Origin: an uncultured Clostridia bacterium
GTDB lineage: Bacteria > Bacillota > Clostridia > TANB77 > CAG-508
Direction: 5' to 3'
DNA length: 64,000 nt
Assembly (NCBI GenBank): GCA_947627295.1
Contig: CANQVJ010000007.1
Span: 43,144 to 107,143 of the forward strand
Numbering within the stretch: position 1 is the stretch's first letter; every line of letters begins with the position of its first letter. This document shows positions 21,380 through 30,800 of this stretch, one piece after another. The notes beneath the pieces are model-generated. The model did no database searches, was not told the DNA's origin, and saw only the letters and a program-made list of their open reading frames with translations. A program made the translations under genes and the position numbers.

Positions 21380-24300
21380 TTAAGATTTTAGTATTCTTTT
21401 TCTGATTATTATGATTCCTGCTGCTAGAACTGCTAGACTTGATACTCCGATTATTGCATATTTTGTATAGTCTGGTGTAGTTTTACCCGAAGGTGGTGTA
21501 ACAATGACTGTTTCAGCTTTATCGTTATCTCTTGCCATTATTGGCATTACACTTGTACTTGCTTCATATACTTCTGCGATTTCTTGTGGTGTAATAACTT
21601 CTCCATTTTCTTCTGGTTCTGTTGCAGCATTGCTATTTGTACCTACTGAACCATATGCTTTTTCTTCTTCAAATCCTGTGATAAAGCTTCCTGGAACTGT
21701 GTCAACTCTTCTACCACCATGTTCTTTGTAGATGTGTGCAACTTCTGCTTCGTTTCCAAGTTCTATGTCTGAATCTGCACCTATATCTTTTGATACAAGT
21801 AAGTTTTTCTCTTTTGATTCACCTGGTTTTAATTGTTCATTAACTTCTGTTGTTAAAATGAATTTGTTTTCTAGTTTTCCGTAGTTTGTATTTCCAGCGT
21901 GTATTGTAACTGTTTTATGTTCTTCTGTATTTACTGATGATGCTGTTGCTAATTCTCCTGTATCTGTATCAACTTCTATTTTTTGAGATGTTAAATCATC
22001 TTTTGTGATTAACTTCCACTCTGGGTTAGTTTCTGTTTTGTATCCATATGTTCCGTCTAGATAATCTACAACCTCTGGTGCTGCCATTGTTCTAACATGG
22101 TCTGCGTTTACTATCTTACCATAATCATAGTATTCTGTATCATAGTAATCCATTTCACTTGCATTTATTGCTTTTATTATATATGTTACTTCTACTTTTG
22201 CATCTTGCATTATTTCATCATCTACTTCTAACCTAATTGTTCCATACCTTCCAGTATCTCCTTCTGCTAATGTTTCATTTGGCTCTAAGTATGTTAATGC
22301 TCTTATTTCACCTTTTAGTTCTTTAAATGATCCGTCTGCATTTCTTTCTATTCTAACATCTGTAAGTGCTATATTGTTTTGTAATACTAATCTTATTCTA
22401 TCGATATATTTGTCTAATTTCATTGATTGTCTTGGTCTTTCTATTATACCGAAATCTATATGTCCGATGTTGTAAGGTGAGAATGTATCTTCTTGTGATT
22501 CTACTTCAGTTCCTTCTTCATTTGTTGTGATGTTTACATCTGAGTTTTCTACTTCATGGAATTCAACTTTTACTTCCATTGGAGCTGTAGTTGAAATCAT
22601 ATCTATTGTTCCTGTTTGTTCTCCTGTTGAGTTTTCCCATACTTGATGCTTCATAGGCTCATCTATTTGTTCTCTTATAGCTGGGTCGTCTTTAGCATCT
22701 GTATATCTTGGGTCTTTAGTTAAATCTTCTTTATATTCTTGATACCATAGTGGGTTTGATATTTTTCTGTTCCACTCTTCTTCTGGCATTGTTGTTGCTT
22801 TATAGTCTTCTGCAGATATTACTCTATCTTCTGAGTTTGGATCACTTGGGTCTCCTACTATTTTTGTTAGTGTTGTTCCGCCCCAGATAAATTGTATTGC
22901 ATATTTTCCTGGTACGAATCCGTGTAATTCATATTCTCCATTATCTCCTGATACTGCTGTTATATCTGCTGTGTCTGTTGGGTCTGATAAACTTAAGAAT
23001 TCTTTTGCTATTACTGGATTTTCAGTTGTTCCGTTTATTGTGAAATCGTCATTTAATTCTATAAGTCTTACATTTACACCTTGAACTCCTCTTTCTCCTG
23101 AATCAAATCTGCCGTTTCCAAGTCTTTCATTTCCTGTACCGCCTTCAGTATTTCTTGGAGCTGGTGCTGGTGTAGCTGCTGTTGCATCTGTTATAGCAGT
23201 TTCTGTAAATGTACCGTCTGCTAAATCTTCAAATACATTACCAGTCATTTTTCTGTTATCAGGGTTTGCGTATTTTATGATAAATGATGGTGCATAGTCT
23301 GAATCGTCTTCAAGTGTATCGTCATTTCCTTTAACATAGTTTCCTGGTGCAGAATCTATATCTATTGCTGCATATAGATTTCCTGCTGAATCAAATGATG
23401 TGTATGATGTGATTTCTGCATCGTTATCAAGTGGAGCTTGTGGTTCTGGGTTTTTATTGTCTTCTACTATTTTTGCAACTTCTTCTCTTGATAATTTGAA
23501 TTGTACAAATACATCTCCGCCTTTTACTTTTATATTTTCAGCATCTGCGTCTTCTTGTTCGTCTGTAGGTTCAAATGTAGATGTTCCTGGTTCTATTAAC
23601 ATATCTGACGATAAGTTTATTTGTAGTTTGTTGAATTGTTCATTAAATGAGCTTTGTTCAACTGTAACATTTTCTGTTCCTGTAACTTCTCCAGTTTCTC
23701 TGTTTATTCCTGTACCTACTGTGTAGTTTGTTCCGTATTTTGCATCATAGTAATCTGCTATGCTGTTTACTCTGGCTTTTAAGTTTGTTGATTGATTAAC
23801 AAATCTTAATCTGTATGTGATTGCCATTTTTAATTCTTTACTTTCGTCTGCATCTCTGTATGTTACATCTGCTTTGTAGACTGGTCTACTATATGTGTAT
23901 GTAAGTTTATCTACGAATTTAACTCCTACTCCGTAGGCTCCGCCGTCTTCTCCAGCGTTGTCTATTCTGTTTTTATAGTTGTATACATGTGTGTAACCAT
24001 TTACTGATACTATTGCATTTTGGATGTCTTTCATTAATGCTAAATCTGCTTGTTCTCTTTCATATAAACCTAAGTTTATGAAAGGTATTTCTTCAACTCC
24101 GTAGCTAAATTTATCTTTTACATTGAAGTTAGCATTATCTGTGTTTGCTGTGATTGGGAATTGGTTTCCTTCTCCGTTTTCATCATATCCGTTTAGGAAA
24201 GATTTGTTTAAATCTTCTCCTTCTCCTCTTGTATATGATAATCCGTGTGTTTCTTCTCTGTTTGCATTTAGTGAAGAACCTGTATTTTCATTTGCATCTT

Positions 24301-26173
24301 TTCCTTCTACATAGTTGAAATCTTCATTAAATTTATTTCTTTCTTCTTCACTTTCTGTTGCTTTTGATCCATTGTCTAATTCTATATGTGGTATTACATC
24401 TTTGTATTTTAAACCATTGTATTCAAATTCTATATAGTAATCGTCTAGTTTTTCTATTTCTACTTCTGTAAATAGATATGCTCCATTTTCGTCTGTAACT
24501 GTTTCTTTTATTGTTTCTCCTGTTGATCTAGATTTTAATCTTACTATAACTCCTGGCATAAGTGTATCATTTTCGTCATAGCTGTTGTCTTGGAATAAAT
24601 CATTTCTTACTCCACCTTTTTTGTCGTCACATAACATGTCTTCCCATACATATCCTGATAATTTGATATATATTTGTTTGTTTGATATTTGATTTATTCT
24701 AATTACGCCTTCATTTTCTTCTACTACTATTTTTACGCCTTCTGCTTTGCTTTCATATCCATAACGCTCGTTTGCAACTTCGTATGCTATATAATCTCCG
24801 ACTAATACATTGTTTATAATTATTTCACCATTTTCGTCTGTTTTGAATACTGATGCTTCTTCTTTGCTGTCTACGAAATCTGTTTCACCATTATCTAATA
24901 ATTTTAGATATTTTCCTGTGCTTTCTTTTTGGAATACGAAGCTTACCCCTTTTAACCTTATTGATGTATCTTGCTCATTTACCTTTATAACATGTAGTTG
25001 TGTTTTTACTGGTGGTGGTGGAGGTGTTGGGTCTGAATCTGGTGTATATGGTGTTTCAGAAGGTATATCAGGTGTAGGGCTGTCTGGTGTAGGTGAATCT
25101 GGTGTTGGTGTATCTGGAGTAGGTGTGTCCGGTGTTGGTGAATCAACATGTGGTGTATATGGTGTTGGTGTAACTAACGATGTTGTAATTAAATCCACCT
25201 CTGCAGTTGTTCTATTTTCTGATACATCTGATGATGTTGTTATTAAGTTTTGTACTGTTGCATCTAATCTTGTTAGTGTCCAAATATTTGCATTGTATAT
25301 ATGTTGGTCATAAAATACTCCCATTTTGATTGACGATATATCTGTAACACTTCCGTCACCTGGTACTAAGATGTAGAAGTTTTCATTACTTCTTACTATT
25401 TCATTTGGGTCATTTGATACTTTTAATTCTTTTCCTTCATATTTTGCGAATTTAGTTGATGCTAGTTCAACTCCGTCTTGATTGTATACTCTTAGGTATT
25501 CTATTTTATCTAAGAAGTCTACATTGTATGGACCAAAACGTATCATTTCAGTTCCGTCTATATGTTCTGGCATTTTTTCTGTAATTCCTGCTGTGTTATC
25601 TTTAGCATATGCTACTGTTTGAGATGTGGCATTTCCTACTCCTTTTGCATAGTTTTGACCTTCTGTTACCCATGCCCAGTTCATGTTTCCTGGCTTACCA
25701 TATGAGTAGAAGCTTGATAAACCATTTTCGTTTTTCCATGTTGTGAAGTAGGCATATACTGCTCTTTGTTTTTGTGAATATACGCTTTCGTAAGGACGAG
25801 ATCCAGTATCTGCTTGAGCAAGAATCCATGCCATTGTTCCGTTTGCTTCTGTATTATAAGTTCCTAATTTTGCTGATTCTGCGTTTGTATTTCCATTAAA
25901 TACTTGTGATTGATTACCTTCTATTCTGATGTAGTTTGTTACTTTGTATTTACCAAATGATAGTGCTCTACCGTTTACTACACAGAAGGTATCGTCTCTA
26001 CCATCAACACATTCTGCCATGTTAGCTCCTGCTCCGCCAACACCTGCACCTGTAGTCCATTCTTTACCAAGTCCAAGGTATTTAGCGTTTACAGTGCCTG
26101 TTCCTATAAGCATTGATAGTGCTAATGTTGTTAGTATTATTAATATTTTTGATATTGTTTTTCTAATACTCAT
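21380..26173 (-). CDS. SpaA/SdrD-B-domain surface protein, 1597 residues, C-terminal membrane anchor
   Basis: I chose ATG at 26173, because AAGGAGG lies nine bases upstream and abuts the alternative ATG at 26182. The signal peptide ends near VNA (residue 30). The N-terminal domain has C55 and C64 and the motif YSQKQRAVYAYF, reminiscent of Cys-Gln thioester adhesion domains; this is tentative. A Pro-rich spacer with TPDTPTPDTPTPDSPTPD follows (about residues 345-400), then a SpaA unit and SdrD-B units (LSGYVWEDMLCDDKKGG, MTGNVFEDLADG). The C-terminus is VIVTPPSGKT, a hydrophobic helix and RKR. That is the layout of a sortase signal with TPPSG instead of LPXTG. It starts about 20 bases after the preceding DUF11 gene, as the second gene of a pair. 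No sortase gene is visible in the window. Confidence 0.88.
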   Translation of the reverse strand: MSIRKTISKILIILTTLALSMLIGTGTVNAKYLGLGKEWTTGAGVGGAGANMAECVDGRDDTFCVVNGRALSFGKYKVTNYIRIEGNQSQVFNGNTNAESAKLGTYNTEANGTMAWILAQADTGSRPYESVYSQKQRAVYAYFTTWKNENGLSSFYSYGKPGNMNWAWVTEGQNYAKGVGNATSQTVAYAKDNTAGITEKMPEHIDGTEMIRFGPYNVDFLDKIEYLRVYNQDGVELASTKFAKYEGKELKVSNDPNEIVRSNENFYILVPGDGSVTDISSIKMGVFYDQHIYNANIWTLTRLDATVQNLITTSSDVSENRTTAEVDLITTSLVTPTPYTPHVDSPTPDTPTPDTPTPDSPTPDSPTPDIPSETPYTPDSDPTPPPPPVKTQLHVIKVNEQDTSIRLKGVSFVFQKESTGKYLKLLDNGETDFVDSKEEASVFKTDENGEIIINNVLVGDYIAYEVANERYGYESKAEGVKIVVEENEGVIRINQISNKQIYIKLSGYVWEDMLCDDKKGGVRNDLFQDNSYDENDTLMPGVIVRLKSRSTGETIKETVTDENGAYLFTEVEIEKLDDYYIEFEYNGLKYKDVIPHIELDNGSKATESEEERNKFNEDFNYVEGKDANENTGSSLNANREETHGLSYTRGEGEDLNKSFLNGYDENGEGNQFPITANTDNANFNVKDKFSYGVEEIPFINLGLYEREQADLALMKDIQNAIVSVNGYTHVYNYKNRIDNAGEDGGAYGVGVKFVDKLTYTYSRPVYKADVTYRDADESKELKMAITYRLRFVNQSTNLKARVNSIADYYDAKYGTNYTVGTGINRETGEVTGTENVTVEQSSFNEQFNKLQINLSSDMLIEPGTSTFEPTDEQEDADAENIKVKGGDVFVQFKLSREEVAKIVEDNKNPEPQAPLDNDAEITSYTSFDSAGNLYAAIDIDSAPGNYVKGNDDTLEDDSDYAPSFIIKYANPDNRKMTGNVFEDLADGTFTETAITDATAATPAPAPRNTEGGTGNERLGNGRFDSGERGVQGVNVRLIELNDDFTINGTTENPVIAKEFLSLSDPTDTADITAVSGDNGEYELHGFVPGKYAIQFIWGGTTLTKIVGDPSDPNSEDRVISAEDYKATTMPEEEWNRKISNPLWYQEYKEDLTKDPRYTDAKDDPAIREQIDEPMKHQVWENSTGEQTGTIDMISTTAPMEVKVEFHEVENSDVNITTNEEGTEVESQEDTFSPYNIGHIDFGIIERPRQSMKLDKYIDRIRLVLQNNIALTDVRIERNADGSFKELKGEIRALTYLEPNETLAEGDTGRYGTIRLEVDDEIMQDAKVEVTYIIKAINASEMDYYDTEYYDYGKIVNADHVRTMAAPEVVDYLDGTYGYKTETNPEWKLITKDDLTSQKIEVDTDTGELATASSVNTEEHKTVTIHAGNTNYGKLENKFILTTEVNEQLKPGESKEKNLLVSKDIGADSDIELGNEAEVAHIYKEHGGRRVDTVPGSFITGFEEEKAYGSVGTNSNAATEPEENGEVITPQEIAEVYEASTSVMPIMARDNDKAETVIVTPPSGKTTPDYTKYAIIGVSSLAVLAAGIIIIRKRILKS

Positions 26174-26192
26174 TTTGAACATCCTCCTTACC

Positions 26193-29100
26193 TTACATAT
26201 TTTCTTTCATTTTCATTTCTCTTCTTATAAAGAAGGCTACTGCTGATAATACTATTACTGCGATTATTGTTAGTATAACTGCTATTTCTGTTTCACCTGT
26301 TTTAATACTTAGGATTACTGCAGCTTGGCTCATGTCGTTTTCACCTTGTTTTTGGTTTGCTGGAGTTGAGTTTATATCTGTAACTCCTGCATTGTTGTGA
26401 TCTTCAGCTATTTCTGCTACATTTGTGATTGTACCTGTATTTTCTTCGCTCATTTTCTTGGTAAGTGTTAGTGTAACTTCCTTGCTTTCACCAACTGCTA
26501 ATTTTTTATTTGATAATGTGTTGTTATATAAGTTGTTTCCGTCTTGATACCAATCTTTGTTTAGCTCAGATGAGAAAGTTAATTCTTGTGGTAGGTAATC
26601 TACTATGTTTTTAACATATCCGTCTAATTCACCTTCGTTTGCTACTCTTATTTTGTATTCTATAATTACATTTGCACCTTCTATTTCTTTACGGTGAATT
26701 TCTGCTTTTGCTAATGTTTCATTGTTAAATGTTTGTTCTTCATTTCCTTTAGATGTTTGTACTATTATTTTGCTAACTGTTTTTTCTAGTTTTAAATCAA
26801 ATTTTTCTGATTTTGTTAAACCTATGTTGATGTTTGATATGTTACTGTTTGATACTCTAATTGTATCTGTAACACCGTATGTTTTTTCTTCTCCGTTGAT
26901 GTTTGCCTTTTTAGCTACTACATTTGAGTTTCTACTATTTTGTGAACCTGTTTTGTAATTTGTTGGTTTGTATGCTGATGCATCATATTCAAATAGTGCT
27001 ATATATTCTCCTTGTGGTACATCTGCTATTTCATAGTTACCTTGTTCGTTTGTAGTTGCTGTAAGTTCTTCTCCGTTTGACTTTGTTGCTATTTTGTTTT
27101 GATTTATGTCTAATAATTGTACTTTGATTCCGCTAAGTGTATTTTCTGAATCTTGCTTTTGACCGTCTTTATTTATATCTTCCCAAGCGTAACCTCTTAT
27201 TCTATGTTCTGTTGAAATTTGTGTTGCATTTGTAGAGTATGCTACTCCGTTTGTAACTAAATTTCCGTTTTCATCATATACATTTCCTTCTAGTTCTTCT
27301 GGAACTATGCTGTGTCTAACTTCGTTTGTTTCTTTGTTTTCTCCTGATGTCATTGTAAGTGTTGCTTTGTTTGTAATTTCTTTTTCTTCCATGTTTGACT
27401 TGTAATCTAATGTTGTTAGGATTTTAACTTGTTTTTCTTCTCCTGCATTTAAGTCTACTGGAACTACTACTGTGTTGTTATCTGATACTTCTTGTTCTTC
27501 ATTTCCTACTGTTATTTTTTGTATTGATAGTTCTTCTGGAATTGCATCTTGTACTGCTAAACCATTTGCTGTAATATCGTTGTTGTTTTTAATGTTTATT
27601 ATGTATTCTATATTTTCTCCTGGTTTGATGTATTCGTTTTCTTTGCTTGCTGTAAGTGATACATCATATTGATTTTCTGATTTTATTGTACCTACAGTTT
27701 CATTTGATATGTATGTGTTTCCTTCATGCTCTGCTCTCATTGCTAGTTTGTATTCTTGAGATACTCCTTGGATATTTCCTGCTTCTACTAATATATATAT
27801 TATTTGTGTACTGTTTGCAGGTATTTCCACAGTTTGTTCTGGATTTGTTGATAATGTAGTTATATCTCCTTCTCCAGTATATTCTGGATCTGGGTTTGTG
27901 AATCTACCATATGCTTCTTCACTAAATTGTAGTTGTGATAAGATTTTTACTTCTCCTGAGATGTTCCATTTTAGTTTTACATCTTTCATATCATTATTAG
28001 TTGTGTTTGTAATTCTAGCTATGTATGATGTATTACCACCTACTTGTATGAAGCTTTCTGAACCACTGTTTTTATCTTGTTCTACTTTTACTACTATATC
28101 TTCTTGGTTTTGAACTTGAACTTCTTCATTGTTTTGTATTTCTTCTTGAGGTTGTTCTTGTTCTTCTGCTACTTCTTCTTTACCTGTGTTTAATTCAATG
28201 TCTGTTGATTGTGCTTCTTGATATATTCCTGTATCTGTTTGTGTGTAACCTGCTTGATAACCTGTTGTTGTTTTTTGATTTGGTTGTAAGTTTTCAGGTA
28301 TTAATATTTTGTAACTTGTATTTAAGTTTTGTGCTACATCTAATTTTGGCATTGTTATTAAGTATTTTTTAGAGTTTTCTGTAACTTCTTCGTTCCAACC
28401 ATTTTCAGCATTTTCAACTTCAGCTGTAGCTTCTTCATTTTCTGTATAATATACTTTTGCTTCTGGATTTGATGTTGTTATTCCACTTGTTACTTTTGCG
28501 TGCATATTGTTTTCTTTGTTATCTGTTCCAAGTGTTCCTAAGATTGCTACATTTTCAATTGTGCTTTCATTGTTGTTTATTATTTCTCCATTAACTGTTA
28601 CTTCTTTTGATGTAGTTTCTTTTTCTATTTCTTGGGATACCGTTTCTTCTTCTCCGATTGTTTCTATTCCTAAATCACTTATGTTGTTTACAGCTATTAA
28701 GCTCTTTGGAGATACTATTTGCATTTTTACTTCTGCTACACCTTTATCTTCTCCGTTTTCATATTTTGTAGCATTTTCGTTTGTGTATAGCATTTTAACT
28801 GTATCTTCTTTGTTTGTTGCTTTGTTGTTTAATACTAGGTTTGCATCTATTACTAATTCTGTTCCTTCAACTCCTGGTTCTTTGTATTCAGTTTGTGTTC
28901 CTTCTAATGTTATTCTTATAACTTGTTTACCTTCTCTAACTATTTGTTCAGCTCTTTCATTTGTGTATTCATCTCCATATAGTTTTGCTATGTTGTTTAT
29001 TTGTACTTCAGTAACATCTGCTGGGAATTCTATTTCTACAGTAGGGTTTTTGTATAGTTCATTTTCTTCTGAGTTTGAGTTTAATATTGCTTTTATTTCT

Positions 29101-29891
29101 ACACCTTCATTTGGTTCTACTGTTGATAGGCTTGTTCTACTAACTTCTAATGTAGCTTTTGTTGCAGATTCTGTAAGTACTACTGTGTTTTGTATAGGAG
29201 TGATTTGCTTTTCTTCTCCTTCTTTTTGATATGTTCCGTTTGTTGTAGATACCATTTCATTTACATTTTTTAATGATTCTATATTTTCTGGTTTTATTAA
29301 TTTTGTGTGTTCTAATGTAATTGTTCCTGCGTTTAATGTTTTTGTTGTTCTAAATGATAGGTTATCAGTTCCTTCTGGATATTGTATTACAACATTTCCT
29401 TCTTCATTTTCTATACTTGTTTTTGTGATTGTTGTAAGACTTTCCTTATTTCCTTCTTTTATAGTGCTTATTTCTAGGATTCCTTCTTCACCCAAAATAG
29501 CCATTAATTCTTTTTTATTAATGGTTGTTTTTTGATATTCAGTTGGTATTGAAGTTTTTTCTTCATTAACATACATAACATCTGCAGCATTTTCTTCATT
29601 GACATTTATTGCTGTTTTTGTTACATATTGTTTTTCTACATTTGCTTTTAAACTTCCTTTATATATTTTTTGATCTTCAACTTTTGATTCTAGAGTGATT
29701 GGCTCTACTATTCTTTCTACTGCCTCTCCTCTATTTTCTTCTGCTGCAACTGTATTCTCTTCTACAGTATTTTCAGCATTATAATCAAGAGCATAAGTTA
29801 CTAAACCTGCTCCTGTTGATATTAAGTTGATTGCTGTTAATGATATTATTAACATACATGCAATACTGGTTTTTAATATTTTCTCTTTCAT
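26193..29891 (-). CDS. DUF11/SdrD-B-type surface protein, 1232 residues
   Basis: I chose ATG at 29891, preceded by GGGAGG; the in-frame GTG at 29906 overlaps that ribosome site. The N-terminus has a hydrophobic export segment (about residues 8-30). The body is a series of beta-rich DUF11-like repeats, one SdrD-B domain (IRGYAWEDINKDGQKQD, GNYEIADVPQGEYIALFEYD) and a final domain ending TDINSTPANQKQGENDMSQ. A C-terminal membrane helix and a basic tail follow. It is a clear paralogue of the frameshifted gene at 16254-21114 (for example TDINSTPGNNIQGENDMSS there). It is the first gene of its pair, read from a strong promoter. The likely role is a cell-surface stalk or adhesin partner of the following SpaA protein; the ligand is unknown. 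Confidence 0.87.
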   Translation of the reverse strand: MKEKILKTSIACMLIISLTAINLISTGAGLVTYALDYNAENTVEENTVAAEENRGEAVERIVEPITLESKVEDQKIYKGSLKANVEKQYVTKTAINVNEENAADVMYVNEEKTSIPTEYQKTTINKKELMAILGEEGILEISTIKEGNKESLTTITKTSIENEEGNVVIQYPEGTDNLSFRTTKTLNAGTITLEHTKLIKPENIESLKNVNEMVSTTNGTYQKEGEEKQITPIQNTVVLTESATKATLEVSRTSLSTVEPNEGVEIKAILNSNSEENELYKNPTVEIEFPADVTEVQINNIAKLYGDEYTNERAEQIVREGKQVIRITLEGTQTEYKEPGVEGTELVIDANLVLNNKATNKEDTVKMLYTNENATKYENGEDKGVAEVKMQIVSPKSLIAVNNISDLGIETIGEEETVSQEIEKETTSKEVTVNGEIINNNESTIENVAILGTLGTDNKENNMHAKVTSGITTSNPEAKVYYTENEEATAEVENAENGWNEEVTENSKKYLITMPKLDVAQNLNTSYKILIPENLQPNQKTTTGYQAGYTQTDTGIYQEAQSTDIELNTGKEEVAEEQEQPQEEIQNNEEVQVQNQEDIVVKVEQDKNSGSESFIQVGGNTSYIARITNTTNNDMKDVKLKWNISGEVKILSQLQFSEEAYGRFTNPDPEYTGEGDITTLSTNPEQTVEIPANSTQIIYILVEAGNIQGVSQEYKLAMRAEHEGNTYISNETVGTIKSENQYDVSLTASKENEYIKPGENIEYIINIKNNNDITANGLAVQDAIPEELSIQKITVGNEEQEVSDNNTVVVPVDLNAGEEKQVKILTTLDYKSNMEEKEITNKATLTMTSGENKETNEVRHSIVPEELEGNVYDENGNLVTNGVAYSTNATQISTEHRIRGYAWEDINKDGQKQDSENTLSGIKVQLLDINQNKIATKSNGEELTATTNEQGNYEIADVPQGEYIALFEYDASAYKPTNYKTGSQNSRNSNVVAKKANINGEEKTYGVTDTIRVSNSNISNINIGLTKSEKFDLKLEKTVSKIIVQTSKGNEEQTFNNETLAKAEIHRKEIEGANVIIEYKIRVANEGELDGYVKNIVDYLPQELTFSSELNKDWYQDGNNLYNNTLSNKKLAVGESKEVTLTLTKKMSEENTGTITNVAEIAEDHNNAGVTDINSTPANQKQGENDMSQAAVILSIKTGETEIAVILTIIAVIVLSAVAFFIRREMKMKENM

Positions 29892-29904
29892 GGTATCCTC
29901 CCTC

Positions 29905-29925
29905 ACGGGTAATTCGACATCCCGT
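29905..29925 (-). promoter_or_regulatory. Small hairpin in front of the ribosome site, surface-protein leader
   Basis: ACGGG and CCCGT pair around an 11-base loop just upstream of GGGAGG. The same stretch contains the five-codon reading frame ATG TCG AAT TAC CCG TGA ending at the ribosome site. A role in translation control is only a possibility. Confidence 0.3.
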
Positions 29926-30018
29926 TTATAAAAATTTCTTTCTATTTATATGTAGTATATTTTGGATTTATTACTAAAATTTTCTTCTCCTTCCAAAATA
30001 TACAATCCCACACCTATT

Positions 30019-30047
30019 ATTATACACCATATTTGCGGAAATTTCAA
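30019..30047 (-). promoter_or_regulatory. SigA-type promoter of the first surface-protein pair
   Basis: The minus strand reads TTGAAA (30042-30047), 17 bases, TATAAT (30019-30024). The leader is about 120 bases. Confidence 0.85.
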
Positions 30048-30068
30048 GTGTTTATGTAAATTTAGGGC

Positions 30069-30131
30069 AAAAAAACAACAATATATATGCTTTTTTTCTT
30101 CTTATTATAATAATTTTCATATATATTGTTG
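30069..30131 (-). terminator. Terminator of the cell-shape operon
   Basis: Perfect 14-bp arms (30076-30089 and 30118-30131) enclose a 28-base AT-rich loop. On the minus strand they are followed by seven T. It lies about 10 bases past the minC stop. Confidence 0.8.
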
Positions 30132-30140
30132 GATTTTTCT

Positions 30141-30755
30141 TTAATCTATTATTATTTTAGAGTCTTCAACATAGCAATATGCTAGTTTGTGAAGTATTTC
30201 TTCATCTCTATTAATTTCTTTTACTATGTCTGCAATTCTCATTTGGACTGTGTCTAAAAGTCCTGCTGAAATTATGGCTTCTTTATTTCCTTTAGCTCCC
30301 GCATGTGCTAAACCTCTGAGTGCTCCTAGTACTACGATGTTATCTGAAGCTATTACTTCTGCTCCTGAATTGACATCTCCAAGGATTACAAGACTTCCTT
30401 CAACTTCCATTCTTTGACCAGATCTTAATGAACCTCTATGAAATTTGGTTTCTGATATTTCTATGTTTTTGTTAAATGTTTTTTTGATGCTGTGTAACCC
30501 CAATGTTTTTGGTATTTCGAAGTCGACTTCAACTTCTATTATGTTTTGTATTATTTTTTTGATTTCATCCATTTCTTTGTTTTTTAGGACTTTCCCTGAT
30601 ACTAGAATTGGGGTTTTTTCGTCATTATAGAATTTTTTTAGCTCTGGTAATTTTCTTTTTAATTCTTCTACTATTTCTATGAATTCAGCCTTTTCTGCTA
30701 TTTTTAATACTATTCTATCTTTTTTTAAATTTATTCCAATATTATTTATTTTCAT
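30141..30755 (-). CDS. minC: Septum site-determining protein MinC
   Basis: The protein has 204 residues, usual for a Gram-positive MinC. The N-terminal domain binds FtsZ, and the C-terminal half is a right-handed beta-helix with glycine-rich turns (FHRGSLRSGQRMEVEG, VVLGALRGLAHAGAKG). MinC inhibits FtsZ ring assembly near the poles when recruited by MinD. It is the last gene of the shape operon. In many Clostridia minD (often minE) follows directly; here a terminator and then the surface-protein block follow, so minD must lie elsewhere or be missing. Confidence 0.95.
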   Translation of the reverse strand: MKINNIGINLKKDRIVLKIAEKAEFIEIVEELKRKLPELKKFYNDEKTPILVSGKVLKNKEMDEIKKIIQNIIEVEVDFEIPKTLGLHSIKKTFNKNIEISETKFHRGSLRSGQRMEVEGSLVILGDVNSGAEVIASDNIVVLGALRGLAHAGAKGNKEAIISAGLLDTVQMRIADIVKEINRDEEILHKLAYCYVEDSKIIID

Positions 30756-30800
30756 ATTTTCAACTTCCTTTTTATTATTTAGGTTTAAGGTACCTATAAC

